A stretch of 9,067 bases of DNA from contig DFST01000027.1 in assembly GCA_002378975.1 (NCBI GenBank), forward strand, positions 5,891-14,957, written 5' to 3'. The DNA comes from Chitinophagaceae bacterium UBA3430. GTDB lineage: Bacteria > Bacteroidota > Bacteroidia > Chitinophagales > Chitinophagaceae. The notes beneath the pieces are model-generated. The model did not search any database. It was not told the DNA's origin and was given only the letters and a program-made list of their open reading frames with translations. The translations under genes were made by a program, and so were the position numbers. This document shows positions 1-6,177 of this stretch, one piece after another (positions within the stretch are counted from its first letter, which is position 1; each line of letters opens with the position of its first letter).

Positions 1-834
1 TTTCTCGGACAAAACGGTGCCGGCAAATCAACCACGCTGCGGATGCTGATGACCTTGATCCGCCCCAGCAGCGGACACATCGAAGTATTCGGGCTCGACC
101 TCAATCGTCACCGTACCGAGATCCTTCGTCAAGTCGGTGCCGTCATCGAAAAGCCCGATCATTACGGTTATCTCTCGGCCCTCGAGAACCTGCGCATGGC
201 CGCCGTGCTCTGCGGCATTCATCCTACGCGCCACAAGCTCATGCAGCAGTTGGCGTTCGTGGGACTGGCCGATCGGGCCAAAAGTCCGGTACGAACCTTC
301 TCCCAAGGAATGAAACAACGATTGGGCATTGCCACCGCACTCGTACACGATCCGACCCTGATCATCTTGGATGAACCGACCAACGGACTCGACCCCCAAG
401 GCATCGCCGACATTCGAGAATTGATTCGCCAACTCAGCCGCGAGCAAGGCAAGACGCTCATCGTCTCCTCGCACTTGCTTTCCGAGATCGAACTCATTGC
501 CGATTCGCTGTTGATCCTTCACCGAGGAGAAAAACGGATGGAAGGGAAGATGTCGGACTTGCTGAATCCTGCGGAGACTGTGGTGGAGCTGGAGTTGGAA
601 CACAGTAGTCTCACCGATGCGGTTCTCAACGCGTCTGATTTCATCCAATCAATCGATTGGCGGGGGAGTCAACAATGTTGTGTCCGCATGGCCAAGAATC
701 GAATTCCCGATCTGATCCGTTCGTTGGCGGATGCCGGGGTTTCTGTTTATTCGGTCCGTGCCCGTCACTCGCTGGAATATTATTTTTTACAACTGACCCA
801 AACTGAAACACATGTTGGCCCTGCTGTGGATTGA
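1..834 (+). CDS. ABC transporter ATP-binding protein, ABC-2 exporter type (5' partial)
   Basis: ATPase subunit of an exporter, acting on the cytoplasmic face of the inner membrane. The reading frame is open from base 1; the start lies outside the window. The first visible residues are the Walker A loop (GQNGAGKST, visible residues 3-11). Next come a Q-loop region with Glu in the usual Gln place (VIEKP, about residue 50), the signature motif FSQGM (100-104), Walker B ILDEPTNGLDP with Asp124 and Glu125, and the switch His158 in SSHLL. All catalytic elements are present, so it should be active. The signature variant and the roughly 100-residue C-terminal extension resemble the NatA/BcrA/CcmA-like subfamily. 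Only about 30-40 N-terminal residues should be missing. The stop lies inside the next gene, which starts at 812, a 23-bp overlap that suggests translational coupling with the permease. The substrate cannot be told from sequence. Confidence 0.95.
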   Translation, partial: FLGQNGAGKSTTLRMLMTLIRPSSGHIEVFGLDLNRHRTEILRQVGAVIEKPDHYGYLSALENLRMAAVLCGIHPTRHKLMQQLAFVGLADRAKSPVRTFSQGMKQRLGIATALVHDPTLIILDEPTNGLDPQGIADIRELIRQLSREQGKTLIVSSHLLSEIELIADSLLILHRGEKRMEGKMSDLLNPAETVVELELEHSSLTDAVLNASDFIQSIDWRGSQQCCVRMAKNRIPDLIRSLADAGVSVYSVRARHSLEYYFLQLTQTETHVGPAVD

Positions 835-1702
835 ACTCAATAAGATCTTCCGCCGGCCGCGCACCTACATCGCGTTCGGCGCGATGGCAGCCATTGTTTG
901 GCTGATCCAATTGGCGTTGTATTTCGACGGACAAGCATACGTAGATCTATTGCTCAGCAATCTCTCCGGTTCCTTTGAGTTCTCCGATCTGTTCAAGACG
1001 CAGTTGCTCAACGGATATTTGATCTGTTTCGTCATCTTGAATACACTCTTGATCCAAATGCCACTGTTGGTGGCCTTGGTTGCAGGTGATGCGATTGCCG
1101 GTGAAGCCAGTCAGGGTACGTTGCGCTTCCAACTCACGCGGCCCATCTCCCGTACTCAATTGATCCTGGTCAAATTTTTGGCTTCCTCCGTCTATGTAAT
1201 CGCACTCTTGTTGTGGTTGGCCTTGTTGGCCCTGCTGGGCAGTGTATTGTTATTTGGCACCAACGATTTGGTCGTACTCCGTTCTACCGGCATCGAACAA
1301 ATGCAAATGGATGATGTGTTCTGGCGTTACCTGGCTGCATTCGGATTTGCAGCCGTGGCACTCACCACCGTGGCTGCCTTGTCGTTGTTGTTGAGTGTAT
1401 TGGCGGATAATCCCATCGGACCGATCATCGCGACCATGAGTGTAGTGATTGTATTCACCATACTCTCTGAGATGAACATTCCCATTTACGATACCACCGT
1501 TAAACCTTGGCTCTTCACCACGCACATGGTGGCTTGGAAAGGATTTTTCTATGTGCAGGCGGATGCGGAAGGGACGACCATTCGAGGGAGCATCGAAAAT
1601 CTGCCGGCGGTTTTTCGAAGTCTGGTTATTCTCTTGGGATACATCGCATTTTTCTTGGGTATCTCCATCTATCTATTCAAACGTAAAGACATCCTTACCT
1701 GA
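812..1702 (+). CDS. ABC-2 type transporter permease
   Basis: Membrane subunit partnering the ATPase that overlaps its start. The 296-residue protein has about six hydrophobic segments, near residues 19-38, 68-91, 118-148, 170-197, 201-222 and 268-289. The cytoplasmic segment after TM2 (AGDAIAGEASQGTLRFQLTRPISR, residues 91-114, split here only for description) is the typical ABC-2 permease motif in which a GE...GTL...L..P.SR pattern precedes the next helix. The N-terminus (IELNKIFRRPRTYI) is also usual for this family. The start is the ATG at 812: no Shine-Dalgarno is visible, as expected in Bacteroidota, and the overlap implies coupling. The stop is followed after 2 bp by the LolA-like gene. 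Family assignment is firm; the exported substrate is unknown. Confidence 0.93.
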   Translation: MLALLWIELNKIFRRPRTYIAFGAMAAIVWLIQLALYFDGQAYVDLLLSNLSGSFEFSDLFKTQLLNGYLICFVILNTLLIQMPLLVALVAGDAIAGEASQGTLRFQLTRPISRTQLILVKFLASSVYVIALLLWLALLALLGSVLLFGTNDLVVLRSTGIEQMQMDDVFWRYLAAFGFAAVALTTVAALSLLLSVLADNPIGPIIATMSVVIVFTILSEMNIPIYDTTVKPWLFTTHMVAWKGFFYVQADAEGTTIRGSIENLPAVFRSLVILLGYIAFFLGISIYLFKRKDILT

Positions 1703-1704
1703 TC

Positions 1705-2388
1705 ATGAGAATCCATTTATTTGTTTTGCTTTCTTTGATCGGCTTGGCCGGAAATGCACAAACAGCGGAAGAGTTGGTGAAATCGGTTAAATCCAAATTG
1801 GATCGGGTGACGAATTACTCGGCTACCGGAAAGATGAAGACGAACGTGATCTTTCTCAAAGCGCCGATCGCCAAAGTGCAGGTCTATTTCAAGAAGCCCA
1901 ATCAATTGCGAATCCTCAATGAAAAAGGGATCTCTTTTATCCCGAAAGGATCGATGAATATGGATTTGAGTCAACTGTTCATCGATCCGGCCGGATTCGA
2001 TCTGCTCGATCTGGGTGCCGATAAAAAAACAGGATGGCGCATCATCAAGTTGTTGCCGCGTGATCCGGTTTCAGAAGTAGTCTTGTCTACGATTTATGTG
2101 GATGCGGCGGTTGGGCTGATCCGTCGGTCCAGTACCACCACCCGTGAAAATGGTACGTTCGAGTTGGAGATGAGCTATGGAACGTTTGCTGAATACGGCT
2201 TGGCCGATAAAGTGATCTTCTCCTTCAATAGTCAGGAATACAAACTCCCCAAAGGCATCACATTCGATTACGATGATGGAAGTGGCAAGAAGTCCGGCGC
2301 TACAGGCAAGCCCACCAAGGGACGGGTAGAGATCCAATACACCAACTACCAGATCAATCGGGGTGTGCCCGATTCTGTTTTTCGTTGA
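1705..2388 (+). CDS. secreted LolA-like protein (outer-membrane lipoprotein-sorting fold)
   Basis: A 227-residue protein with a clear signal peptide: Met-Arg, a hydrophobic core LFVLLSLIGLAG, and likely signal peptidase I cleavage after GNA (residue 18). There is no lipobox Cys, so it is probably periplasmic. The mature part starts with the AEELVKSVKSKLDRVTNYSATGKM pattern, followed by repeated beta-strand-like stretches containing KKPNQLRI. This resembles the LolA/RseB/LppX open-barrel fold that carries acyl chains of lipids or lipoproteins. The assignment rests on general pattern, not on a catalytic motif. It sits 2 bp after the permease stop and is certainly cotranscribed with the ABC genes. 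This suggests a carrier that accepts or delivers the exporter's substrate, but that is inference. Its last codons contain a candidate terminator hairpin. The stop abuts the stop of pdxA on the other strand. Confidence 0.8.
   Translation: MRIHLFVLLSLIGLAGNAQTAEELVKSVKSKLDRVTNYSATGKMKTNVIFLKAPIAKVQVYFKKPNQLRILNEKGISFIPKGSMNMDLSQLFIDPAGFDLLDLGADKKTGWRIIKLLPRDPVSEVVLSTIYVDAAVGLIRRSSTTTRENGTFELEMSYGTFAEYGLADKVIFSFNSQEYKLPKGITFDYDDGSGKKSGATGKPTKGRVEIQYTNYQINRGVPDSVFR
2356..2382 (+). terminator. candidate intrinsic terminator inside the 3' end of the LolA-like gene
   Basis: A perfect 7-bp stem, AATCGGG (2356-2362) with CCCGATT (2368-2374), encloses a 5-nt loop GTGTG. CT and G follow, then five T residues (2378-2382). 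This has the shape of a Rho-independent terminator for the ABC/LolA-like operon. It is unusual in lying wholly inside the coding sequence, just before the TGA at 2386. That makes sense because the convergent pdxA leaves no intergenic space. The T-tract is short, so strength is uncertain. Confidence 0.55.
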
Positions 2389-3480
2389 TCAATCCTCGAA
2401 GGCCTCGTCGCGCGCGTGTTGCATCACGGAGCGACTCATCTTGCGCATCGGATTCTTCCGGTTCTCGGCATACCCTTTTCGCTGATTGATGATGTCGATG
2501 CACGTAAAGATCGCAGCTAAGAAAGACGTGGTATCGGCTTTGTCTTTTCCGGCAATATCGAAAGCCGTGCCGTGATCGGGTGACGTACGTACCACCGGAA
2601 GTCCGGCCGTATAATTCACGCCCTCTCCACCAGCGATGGTTTTGAAGGGGATCAGTCCCTGATCGTGATACATGGCCAGAATACAATCAAAGGCATCGTA
2701 GCGACCGCGGGCAAAGAATCCGTCGGCTGGATAGGGGCCAACCACGATCATGTTGTTGTTCTTGGCTTCTTTGATGGCGGGTTTGATGATGGTTTCTTCT
2801 TCGTTGCCGATGACTCCTTCATCGCCGCTGTGGGGATTGAGTCCGAGTACCGCGATGCGCGGTTTGTCGATGCCAAAATCGGTTTGCAGACTTTTATGAA
2901 TCAGCTGCAGTTTCTTCACGATTTTTTCCTTGGTGATGTGTTGGGCCACGTCTTTCACCGGCACGTGTTCGGTGAGCAGGGCCACGCGCAATTGATCGGA
3001 GCACATCATCATAACTACATCGGGTACCTGAAAGAACTGTTTCAGATACGGGGTATGTCCGGTGTACGGGAATTCGTCTGACTGTACGTTTTTCTTGTGG
3101 AAGGGCGCGGTAACCAATCCGTCGATCTGTTTTTGTTGCAAAGCGGCTACGGCCGTTTGGAGGGAGAGAATGGCGTATTTCCCACCGGTCTCGTTCAATT
3201 CCCCGGGGGTAATGTTGACGTCTTCTTCCCAGCAGTTGAAAATGTTTACCTGTTTGGGGTTGATTCGGCTGTATTCTCGAAATGTCTGCGCATTCAGGGC
3301 CATTTCGGGCAGTGTCTTGCGGTAGAAATTGATTGCCTTACCCGAGGCATAGATCACTGGGGTGCAATGGTCGAGCAGACGAACGTCGCTGAAGGTTTTG
3401 ATGATCAGTTCGAGCCCGACGCCATTCAAGTCGCCACAGCTGATCCCGATCACCGGTTTATGCGGATTCATGGAGTTCAT
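2389..3480 (-). CDS. pdxA: 4-hydroxythreonine-4-phosphate dehydrogenase
   Basis: Cytoplasmic enzyme of the DXP-dependent pyridoxal 5'-phosphate pathway. It oxidises 4-phosphohydroxy-L-threonine with NAD(P); the product is condensed by PdxJ. Numbered from the ATG at 3480 (363 residues), the N-terminal GISCGDLNGVG matches the PdxA opening loop. The three divalent-metal ligands are recognisable as His142 in the YTGHTPY segment, His172 in LLTEHVP, and His272 in AMYHDQG. The C-terminal NYTAGLPVVRTSPDHGTAFD block is strongly PdxA-like. A longer frame to 3546 is open but would run into rsmA and adds a non-conserved stretch, so it is rejected. The ATG at 3471 (360 residues) is equally plausible. It is a little longer than the E. 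coli enzyme, with a basic C-terminal tail. Its stop touches the LolA-like gene; it is divergent from rsmA. Confidence 0.95.
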   Translation of the reverse strand: MNSMNPHKPVIGISCGDLNGVGLELIIKTFSDVRLLDHCTPVIYASGKAINFYRKTLPEMALNAQTFREYSRINPKQVNIFNCWEEDVNITPGELNETGGKYAILSLQTAVAALQQKQIDGLVTAPFHKKNVQSDEFPYTGHTPYLKQFFQVPDVVMMMCSDQLRVALLTEHVPVKDVAQHITKEKIVKKLQLIHKSLQTDFGIDKPRIAVLGLNPHSGDEGVIGNEEETIIKPAIKEAKNNNMIVVGPYPADGFFARGRYDAFDCILAMYHDQGLIPFKTIAGGEGVNYTAGLPVVRTSPDHGTAFDIAGKDKADTTSFLAAIFTCIDIINQRKGYAENRKNPMRKMSRSVMQHARDEAFED

Positions 3481-3489
3481 TTGAGGGGG

Positions 3490-3497
3490 TAAAATTA
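3490..3497 (-). promoter_or_regulatory. possible pdxA -7 box (TAATTTTA)
   Basis: Read on the minus strand this is TAATTTTA, one mismatch (the last base) from the Bacteroidota -7 consensus TAnnTTTG. It lies 9 bp upstream of the chosen pdxA ATG. No TTTG -33 element is visible at the expected spacing. The resulting leader would be only a few bases long. Weak by itself; the position in a 56-bp divergent gap is the main support. Confidence 0.3.
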
Positions 3498-3501
3498 ACC
3501 A

Positions 3502-3519
3502 ATTCCCCTCGGCGGGAAT
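3502..3519. repeat. inverted repeat in the pdxA-rsmA divergent gap
   Basis: ATTCCC (3502-3507) and GGGAAT (3514-3519) form a perfect 6-bp inverted repeat with a 6-nt spacer, midway between the two divergent genes. It could be a small operator or chance; it is not followed by a T-tract, so it is not a terminator. No regulator is identifiable in the window. Confidence 0.3.
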
Positions 3520-3524
3520 CGGGT

Positions 3525-3532
3525 TATTTTTG
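3525..3532 (+). promoter_or_regulatory. putative rsmA promoter -7 box (TATTTTTG)
   Basis: TATTTTTG matches the Bacteroidota -7 consensus TAnnTTTG at every fixed position. It ends 4 bp before the GTG start of rsmA, so initiation a few bases downstream would give a leaderless or almost leaderless mRNA. No TTTG -33 element is seen at the usual 19-21 bp spacing. The same octamer recurs at 5219-5226 ahead of greA. Confidence 0.5.
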
Positions 3533-3536
3533 TGGG

Positions 3537-4289
3537 GTGTATACACTGAAGAAATCCCTAGGTCAACATTTCCTCAAAGACGAGGGCGTCTGTCGCCAAA
3601 TCATTTCTGTTTTGCAGGAACGACCGGTCGAGCGATTGCTGGAGGTGGGTCCGGGTGGGGGTGCCCTCACCAAATACCTGATCGAATGGCCCTCGATCGA
3701 ATTTTTGGCCGTTGAGTTGGACGAAGAGAAAGTGGAGTATCTGCAGAAAACCTACCCAAGCTTACAAGGCAAGATCATCCACCAAAGTATTTTGGAGATC
3801 GAACCGCCTTTTGTGGGATCCTTTACCGTCGTGGGCAATTTTCCTTATAATATTTCTACCCAGATCTTGTTTCACTTGTTGGAATGGCGCAGTCAGGTCG
3901 AGTGTGCCGTGGGAATGTTTCAAAAAGAAGTGGCCGAACGCGTAGCAGCACCTTCCGGAAACAAAGTGTATGGGGTGATCAGCGTTTTGATCCAGACTTT
4001 TTTCACCGTGGAATATCTCTTCGATGTGCACGAGCAAAGTTTCAATCCCCCACCCAAGGTTAAGAGTGGCATGATCCGATTGTTGCCCCGCACCGATGTA
4101 CCGGCTTTCGCTTCGGAGAAAAAGCTGTTTCTGTTGGTGAAGACCGCCTTCAATCAACGACGCAAGACCTTACGCAATGCCGTGCGCGGATTGTTCGAGC
4201 CGGACGTGTTGGACGATCCGCTTTTCGATTTGCGTGCCGAGGCGTTGAGCGTAGAACAATTTGCTGAACTAAGTTTTCGCATGCGATGA
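3537..4289 (+). CDS. rsmA: 16S rRNA (adenine1518-N6/adenine1519-N6)-dimethyltransferase
   Basis: RsmA/KsgA uses S-adenosylmethionine to dimethylate two adjacent adenines in the helix-45 loop of 16S rRNA, a late 30S maturation step whose loss gives kasugamycin resistance. The 250-residue protein begins YTLKKSLGQHFLKD, the conserved family N-terminus. It has the SAM-binding loop EVGPGGG (36-42), the acidic Glu60 that should contact the ribose, the catalytic motif NFPY (101-104; usually NLPY/NIPY), and the C-terminal FNPPPKVKS (169-177) and AFNQRRKTLRN (204-214) blocks. The start is GTG at 3537; no in-frame ATG precedes the conserved residues. Its TGA overlaps the next ATG as ATGA (4286-4289). 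It is adjacent to pdxA, as in E. coli, but divergent from it rather than downstream. Confidence 0.96.
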   Translation: MYTLKKSLGQHFLKDEGVCRQIISVLQERPVERLLEVGPGGGALTKYLIEWPSIEFLAVELDEEKVEYLQKTYPSLQGKIIHQSILEIEPPFVGSFTVVGNFPYNISTQILFHLLEWRSQVECAVGMFQKEVAERVAAPSGNKVYGVISVLIQTFFTVEYLFDVHEQSFNPPPKVKSGMIRLLPRTDVPAFASEKKLFLLVKTAFNQRRKTLRNAVRGLFEPDVLDDPLFDLRAEALSVEQFAELSFRMR

Positions 4290-5218
4290 AACCAATTGTA
4301 CTCATAACAGGCGATGCTCATCCGGTACTGGCAGCCGGACTCACACACATGGGCTATGATGTGGTGGATGCGCCCACGATCTCTATAGTGGAATTGCAAT
4401 CCCGGATCGGTTCCCTAACTGGACTGATTCTCACATCTCGGCTGCAGATTGATGCCGCATTGCTACAGCAAGCACCACAATTGCAATGGATTGGGCGCTT
4501 GGGAAGCGGATTGGACGTGGTCGATTTGGTTGCTGCCCAACAAAAAGGCGTGCGCGTCATCAGCAGTCCGGAAGGGAATTGCCAAGCCGTTGCCGAGCAT
4601 ACCCTCGGATTGGTGATCAATTTGATTCGCCATCAAGCTCAATCCGATCGTCAAGTACGAAAGGGAATATGGAATCGAAATTCCAATCGGGGCGTTGAGT
4701 TTTCTGGTCTCACCGTTGGATTGATTGGATACGGACATACCGGTGAATGCACCGGACGATTGCTTCGCAGCGTGGGTTTTCATGTATTGGCCCACGATAA
4801 ATACCGGACCGATTTTGGGGGTGATTGGGTGACGGAAACCGACTTCGATCAAATTAGAAAGGAAGCAGACATCGTCAGCTTGCACCTGCCATTAACGGAT
4901 GAGACCACGGGACTGGTGGATGCGTCTTGGATCGCCTCATTTTCCAAACCCTTTTGGCTGATCAATACCTCCCGCGGATCGATTACGCCCCTGGAACCCT
5001 TGATCGGTGGGCTGCAATCGGGGCAATTGCGGGGATTGGCCTTGGATGTACTGCCCAAAGAACCGCTGAAGGGATATTCGGACGATGAGCAAAATGAACT
5101 TGATTTGCTTTGTTCATTTGAAAATGTGATTCTGACCCCTCACATTGCCGGATATAGCCAGGAATCGCCTGAACGGATGGCCCGGGTTCTACTTGAAAAG
5201 CTGGGCTTTAGCGGTTGA
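4286..5218 (+). CDS. NAD-dependent D-isomer-specific 2-hydroxyacid dehydrogenase (phosphoglycerate dehydrogenase-like)
   Basis: Cytoplasmic oxidoreductase interconverting a D-2-hydroxyacid and its 2-ketoacid. In the 310 residues the Rossmann motif GYGHTG (148-153, GxGxxG) is followed by Asp171 at the end of the second strand, indicating NAD preference. The catalytic triad of the family is complete: Arg230 in NTSRG, Glu259 in DVLPKEP, and His286 in TPHIAG. The GSGLD (73-77) and SSPEGNCQAVAEH (93-105) segments are SerA-like. There is no C-terminal ACT or ASB domain, so if this is a phosphoglycerate dehydrogenase it is the short type lacking serine-feedback domains. It is translationally coupled to rsmA by a 4-base overlap. 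The true substrate could be 3-phosphoglycerate, 4-phosphoerythronate (a PdxB role, given pdxA nearby) or another hydroxyacid; sequence alone does not decide. Confidence 0.88.
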   Translation: MKPIVLITGDAHPVLAAGLTHMGYDVVDAPTISIVELQSRIGSLTGLILTSRLQIDAALLQQAPQLQWIGRLGSGLDVVDLVAAQQKGVRVISSPEGNCQAVAEHTLGLVINLIRHQAQSDRQVRKGIWNRNSNRGVEFSGLTVGLIGYGHTGECTGRLLRSVGFHVLAHDKYRTDFGGDWVTETDFDQIRKEADIVSLHLPLTDETTGLVDASWIASFSKPFWLINTSRGSITPLEPLIGGLQSGQLRGLALDVLPKEPLKGYSDDEQNELDLLCSFENVILTPHIAGYSQESPERMARVLLEKLGFSG

Positions 5219-5226
5219 TATTTTTG
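5219..5226 (+). promoter_or_regulatory. putative greA promoter -7 box (TATTTTTG)
   Basis: This is a perfect TAnnTTTG match, identical to the box before rsmA, starting one base after the stop of the dehydrogenase. CTTG at 5192-5195 is a one-mismatch candidate for the TTTG -33 element, but its 23-bp spacing is slightly long. If used, transcription would start near 5230 and must cross the terminator at 5248-5287 before reaching greA. An alternative weaker box TATTTTTT at 5279-5286 overlaps the terminator T-tract. Confidence 0.4.
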
Positions 5227-5247
5227 AAATTTTCCTAATTTTATCAC

Positions 5248-5287
5248 AGCAACGCTTCAGCCTGGTCTGGGGCGTTGTTATTTTTTT
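5248..5287 (+). terminator. intrinsic terminator between the rsmA operon and greA (possible greA leader terminator)
   Basis: AGCAACGC (5248-5255) pairs with GCGTTGTT (5272-5279) as an 8-bp stem with one G-U pair. Inside the loop, CAG (5258-5260) can pair with CTG (5267-5269), extending the hairpin. An A and seven T residues (5281-5287) follow directly. This is the best terminator in the window. It ends 18 bp before the greA ATG and so either ends the rsmA-dehydrogenase transcript, attenuates greA, or both. Confidence 0.8.
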
Positions 5288-5305
5288 CCCTGAAACGAAC
5301 CAACG

Positions 5306-5776
5306 ATGAGTGTCCAATACGTAACCAAAGAAACGCTGGAGCAGATGCGTGCTGAATTGCAGCGTATGAAAGGCGTGGATCGCCCGGCTGCCAGTCGAGC
5401 CATTGCAGAGGCACGTGAGAAAGGCGACTTGAAAGAAAATGCCGAGTACGATGCAGCCAAAGAGGCACAGGGTATGCTGGAAGCCAAGATCGCCGCACTC
5501 GAAGGTGCGATTGCTACTACCCGCATTGTGGATGAGTCGACCATCGATACCAGCAAAGTGTCTATCCTCACCAAAGTGACCGTCACCAACCTGAAGATGA
5601 ATAAGCAGGTGACCTATAAGATCGTGAGCGAGCAGGAAGCCGACTTGAAAGCGGGAAAGATCTCCATCACCTCCCCGATCGGAAAAGGATTGATGGGCAA
5701 GAAGGTGGGGGAGACCGCGGAGATCCAGGCGCCTGCCGGGGTGTTGCAATTCCGGATCGAGGAGATCACGGCATAA
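5306..5776 (+). CDS. greA: transcription elongation factor GreA
   Basis: GreA enters the RNA polymerase secondary channel and stimulates cleavage of backtracked transcripts, rescuing stalled complexes and improving fidelity. The 156 residues, against 158 in E. coli, show an N-terminal coiled coil (about 1-75). Its tip, EKGDLKENAEYDAAKE, carries the two acidic residues Asp41 and Glu44 at exactly the E. coli numbering. The C-terminal FKBP-like domain (about 80-156) has the family signature SITSPIGKGLMGKKVGE. The ATG at 5306 gives the family-standard N-terminus VTKETLEQMRAEL. No Shine-Dalgarno is visible. It is preceded by a terminator hairpin 18 bp upstream and followed after 8 bp by the HIT gene, with which it must be cotranscribed. 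Confidence 0.97.
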   Translation: MSVQYVTKETLEQMRAELQRMKGVDRPAASRAIAEAREKGDLKENAEYDAAKEAQGMLEAKIAALEGAIATTRIVDESTIDTSKVSILTKVTVTNLKMNKQVTYKIVSEQEADLKAGKISITSPIGKGLMGKKVGETAEIQAPAGVLQFRIEEITA

Positions 5777-5784
5777 ACAATCGC

Positions 5785-6177
5785 ATGACTCTTTTTTCCA
5801 AGATCATTGCCGGTGAGATCCCTTCGTATAAGATCGCGGAGAACGATCGGTTCTTCGCCTTTCTGGATATTTTTCCATTGCGCGAAGGACATGTGTTGGT
5901 CGTTCCCAAAACGGAGACGGATAAATTTTTCGATCTGTCAGAAAATTATTTATCGGAGATGCTGGTCTTTGCGCAACCCATTGCGAAAGCAATCGAAAAG
6001 TCTTTTCCTTGTAATCGTTGTGGAATCAGTGTGATTGGATTGGAAGTACCGCACGCGCACATGCATTTGGTGCCCATCGATTCGGCCGATGACCTGAATT
6101 TTACGCGCCCCAAATTGAAAATGAGTTCGGAGGGGTTGAAGTCCGCTCAGGATAAGATCCTGGCGGCAATGCGCTGA
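5785..6177 (+). CDS. HIT family protein (histidine-triad nucleotide hydrolase)
   Basis: Small 130-residue purine-nucleotide phosphoramidase/hydrolase of the HIT superfamily, cytoplasmic and probably dimeric. The defining histidine triad PHAHMHLVP is present with His90, His92 and His94; His92 should be the nucleophile by family analogy. The N-terminal segments LFSKIIAGEIPSYKI and REGHVLVVPK (33-42) are typical of the Hint/HinT branch, whose members hydrolyse aminoacyl-AMP and other AMP-linked compounds. A Cys-x-x-Cys pair (76-79) precedes the triad, but a metal-binding role is not supported. It lies 8 bp after greA in the same operon, a pairing I believe is common in Bacteroidota. The stop TGA directly abuts the ruvC stop on the other strand. 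Confidence 0.94.
   Translation: MTLFSKIIAGEIPSYKIAENDRFFAFLDIFPLREGHVLVVPKTETDKFFDLSENYLSEMLVFAQPIAKAIEKSFPCNRCGISVIGLEVPHAHMHLVPIDSADDLNFTRPKLKMSSEGLKSAQDKILAAMR
6143..6166. repeat. hairpin near the 3' end of the HIT gene
   Basis: CAGGAT (6148-6153) and ATCCTG (6157-6162) form a perfect 6-bp stem with a 3-nt loop. It extends through a G-U pair and one bulged C to three more GC pairs (6143-6145 with 6164-6166). It sits just before the zero-gap convergent junction with ruvC. No T-tract follows on either strand, so it may only pause polymerase or protect 3' ends. Confidence 0.3.

Noticed and set aside
28..648. 206-codon open frame on the minus strand
   Set aside because: It lies wholly opposite the ABC ATPase, whose Walker A, signature and Walker B motifs are intact; the reverse translation has no recognisable domain.
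2384..2391. TTGATCAA palindrome as a protein-binding site
   Set aside because: TGATCA is forced by two abutting TGA stops, and the hexamer also occurs in many coding places in this window.
3481..3546. N-terminal extension of pdxA to 3546
   Set aside because: It would overlap the divergent rsmA start and adds 22 residues with no PdxA similarity ahead of the conserved GISCGD loop.
5189..5749. 186-codon open frame on the minus strand
   Set aside because: It is antisense to greA, which has all family features, and would span the terminator; its composition looks like a shadow.
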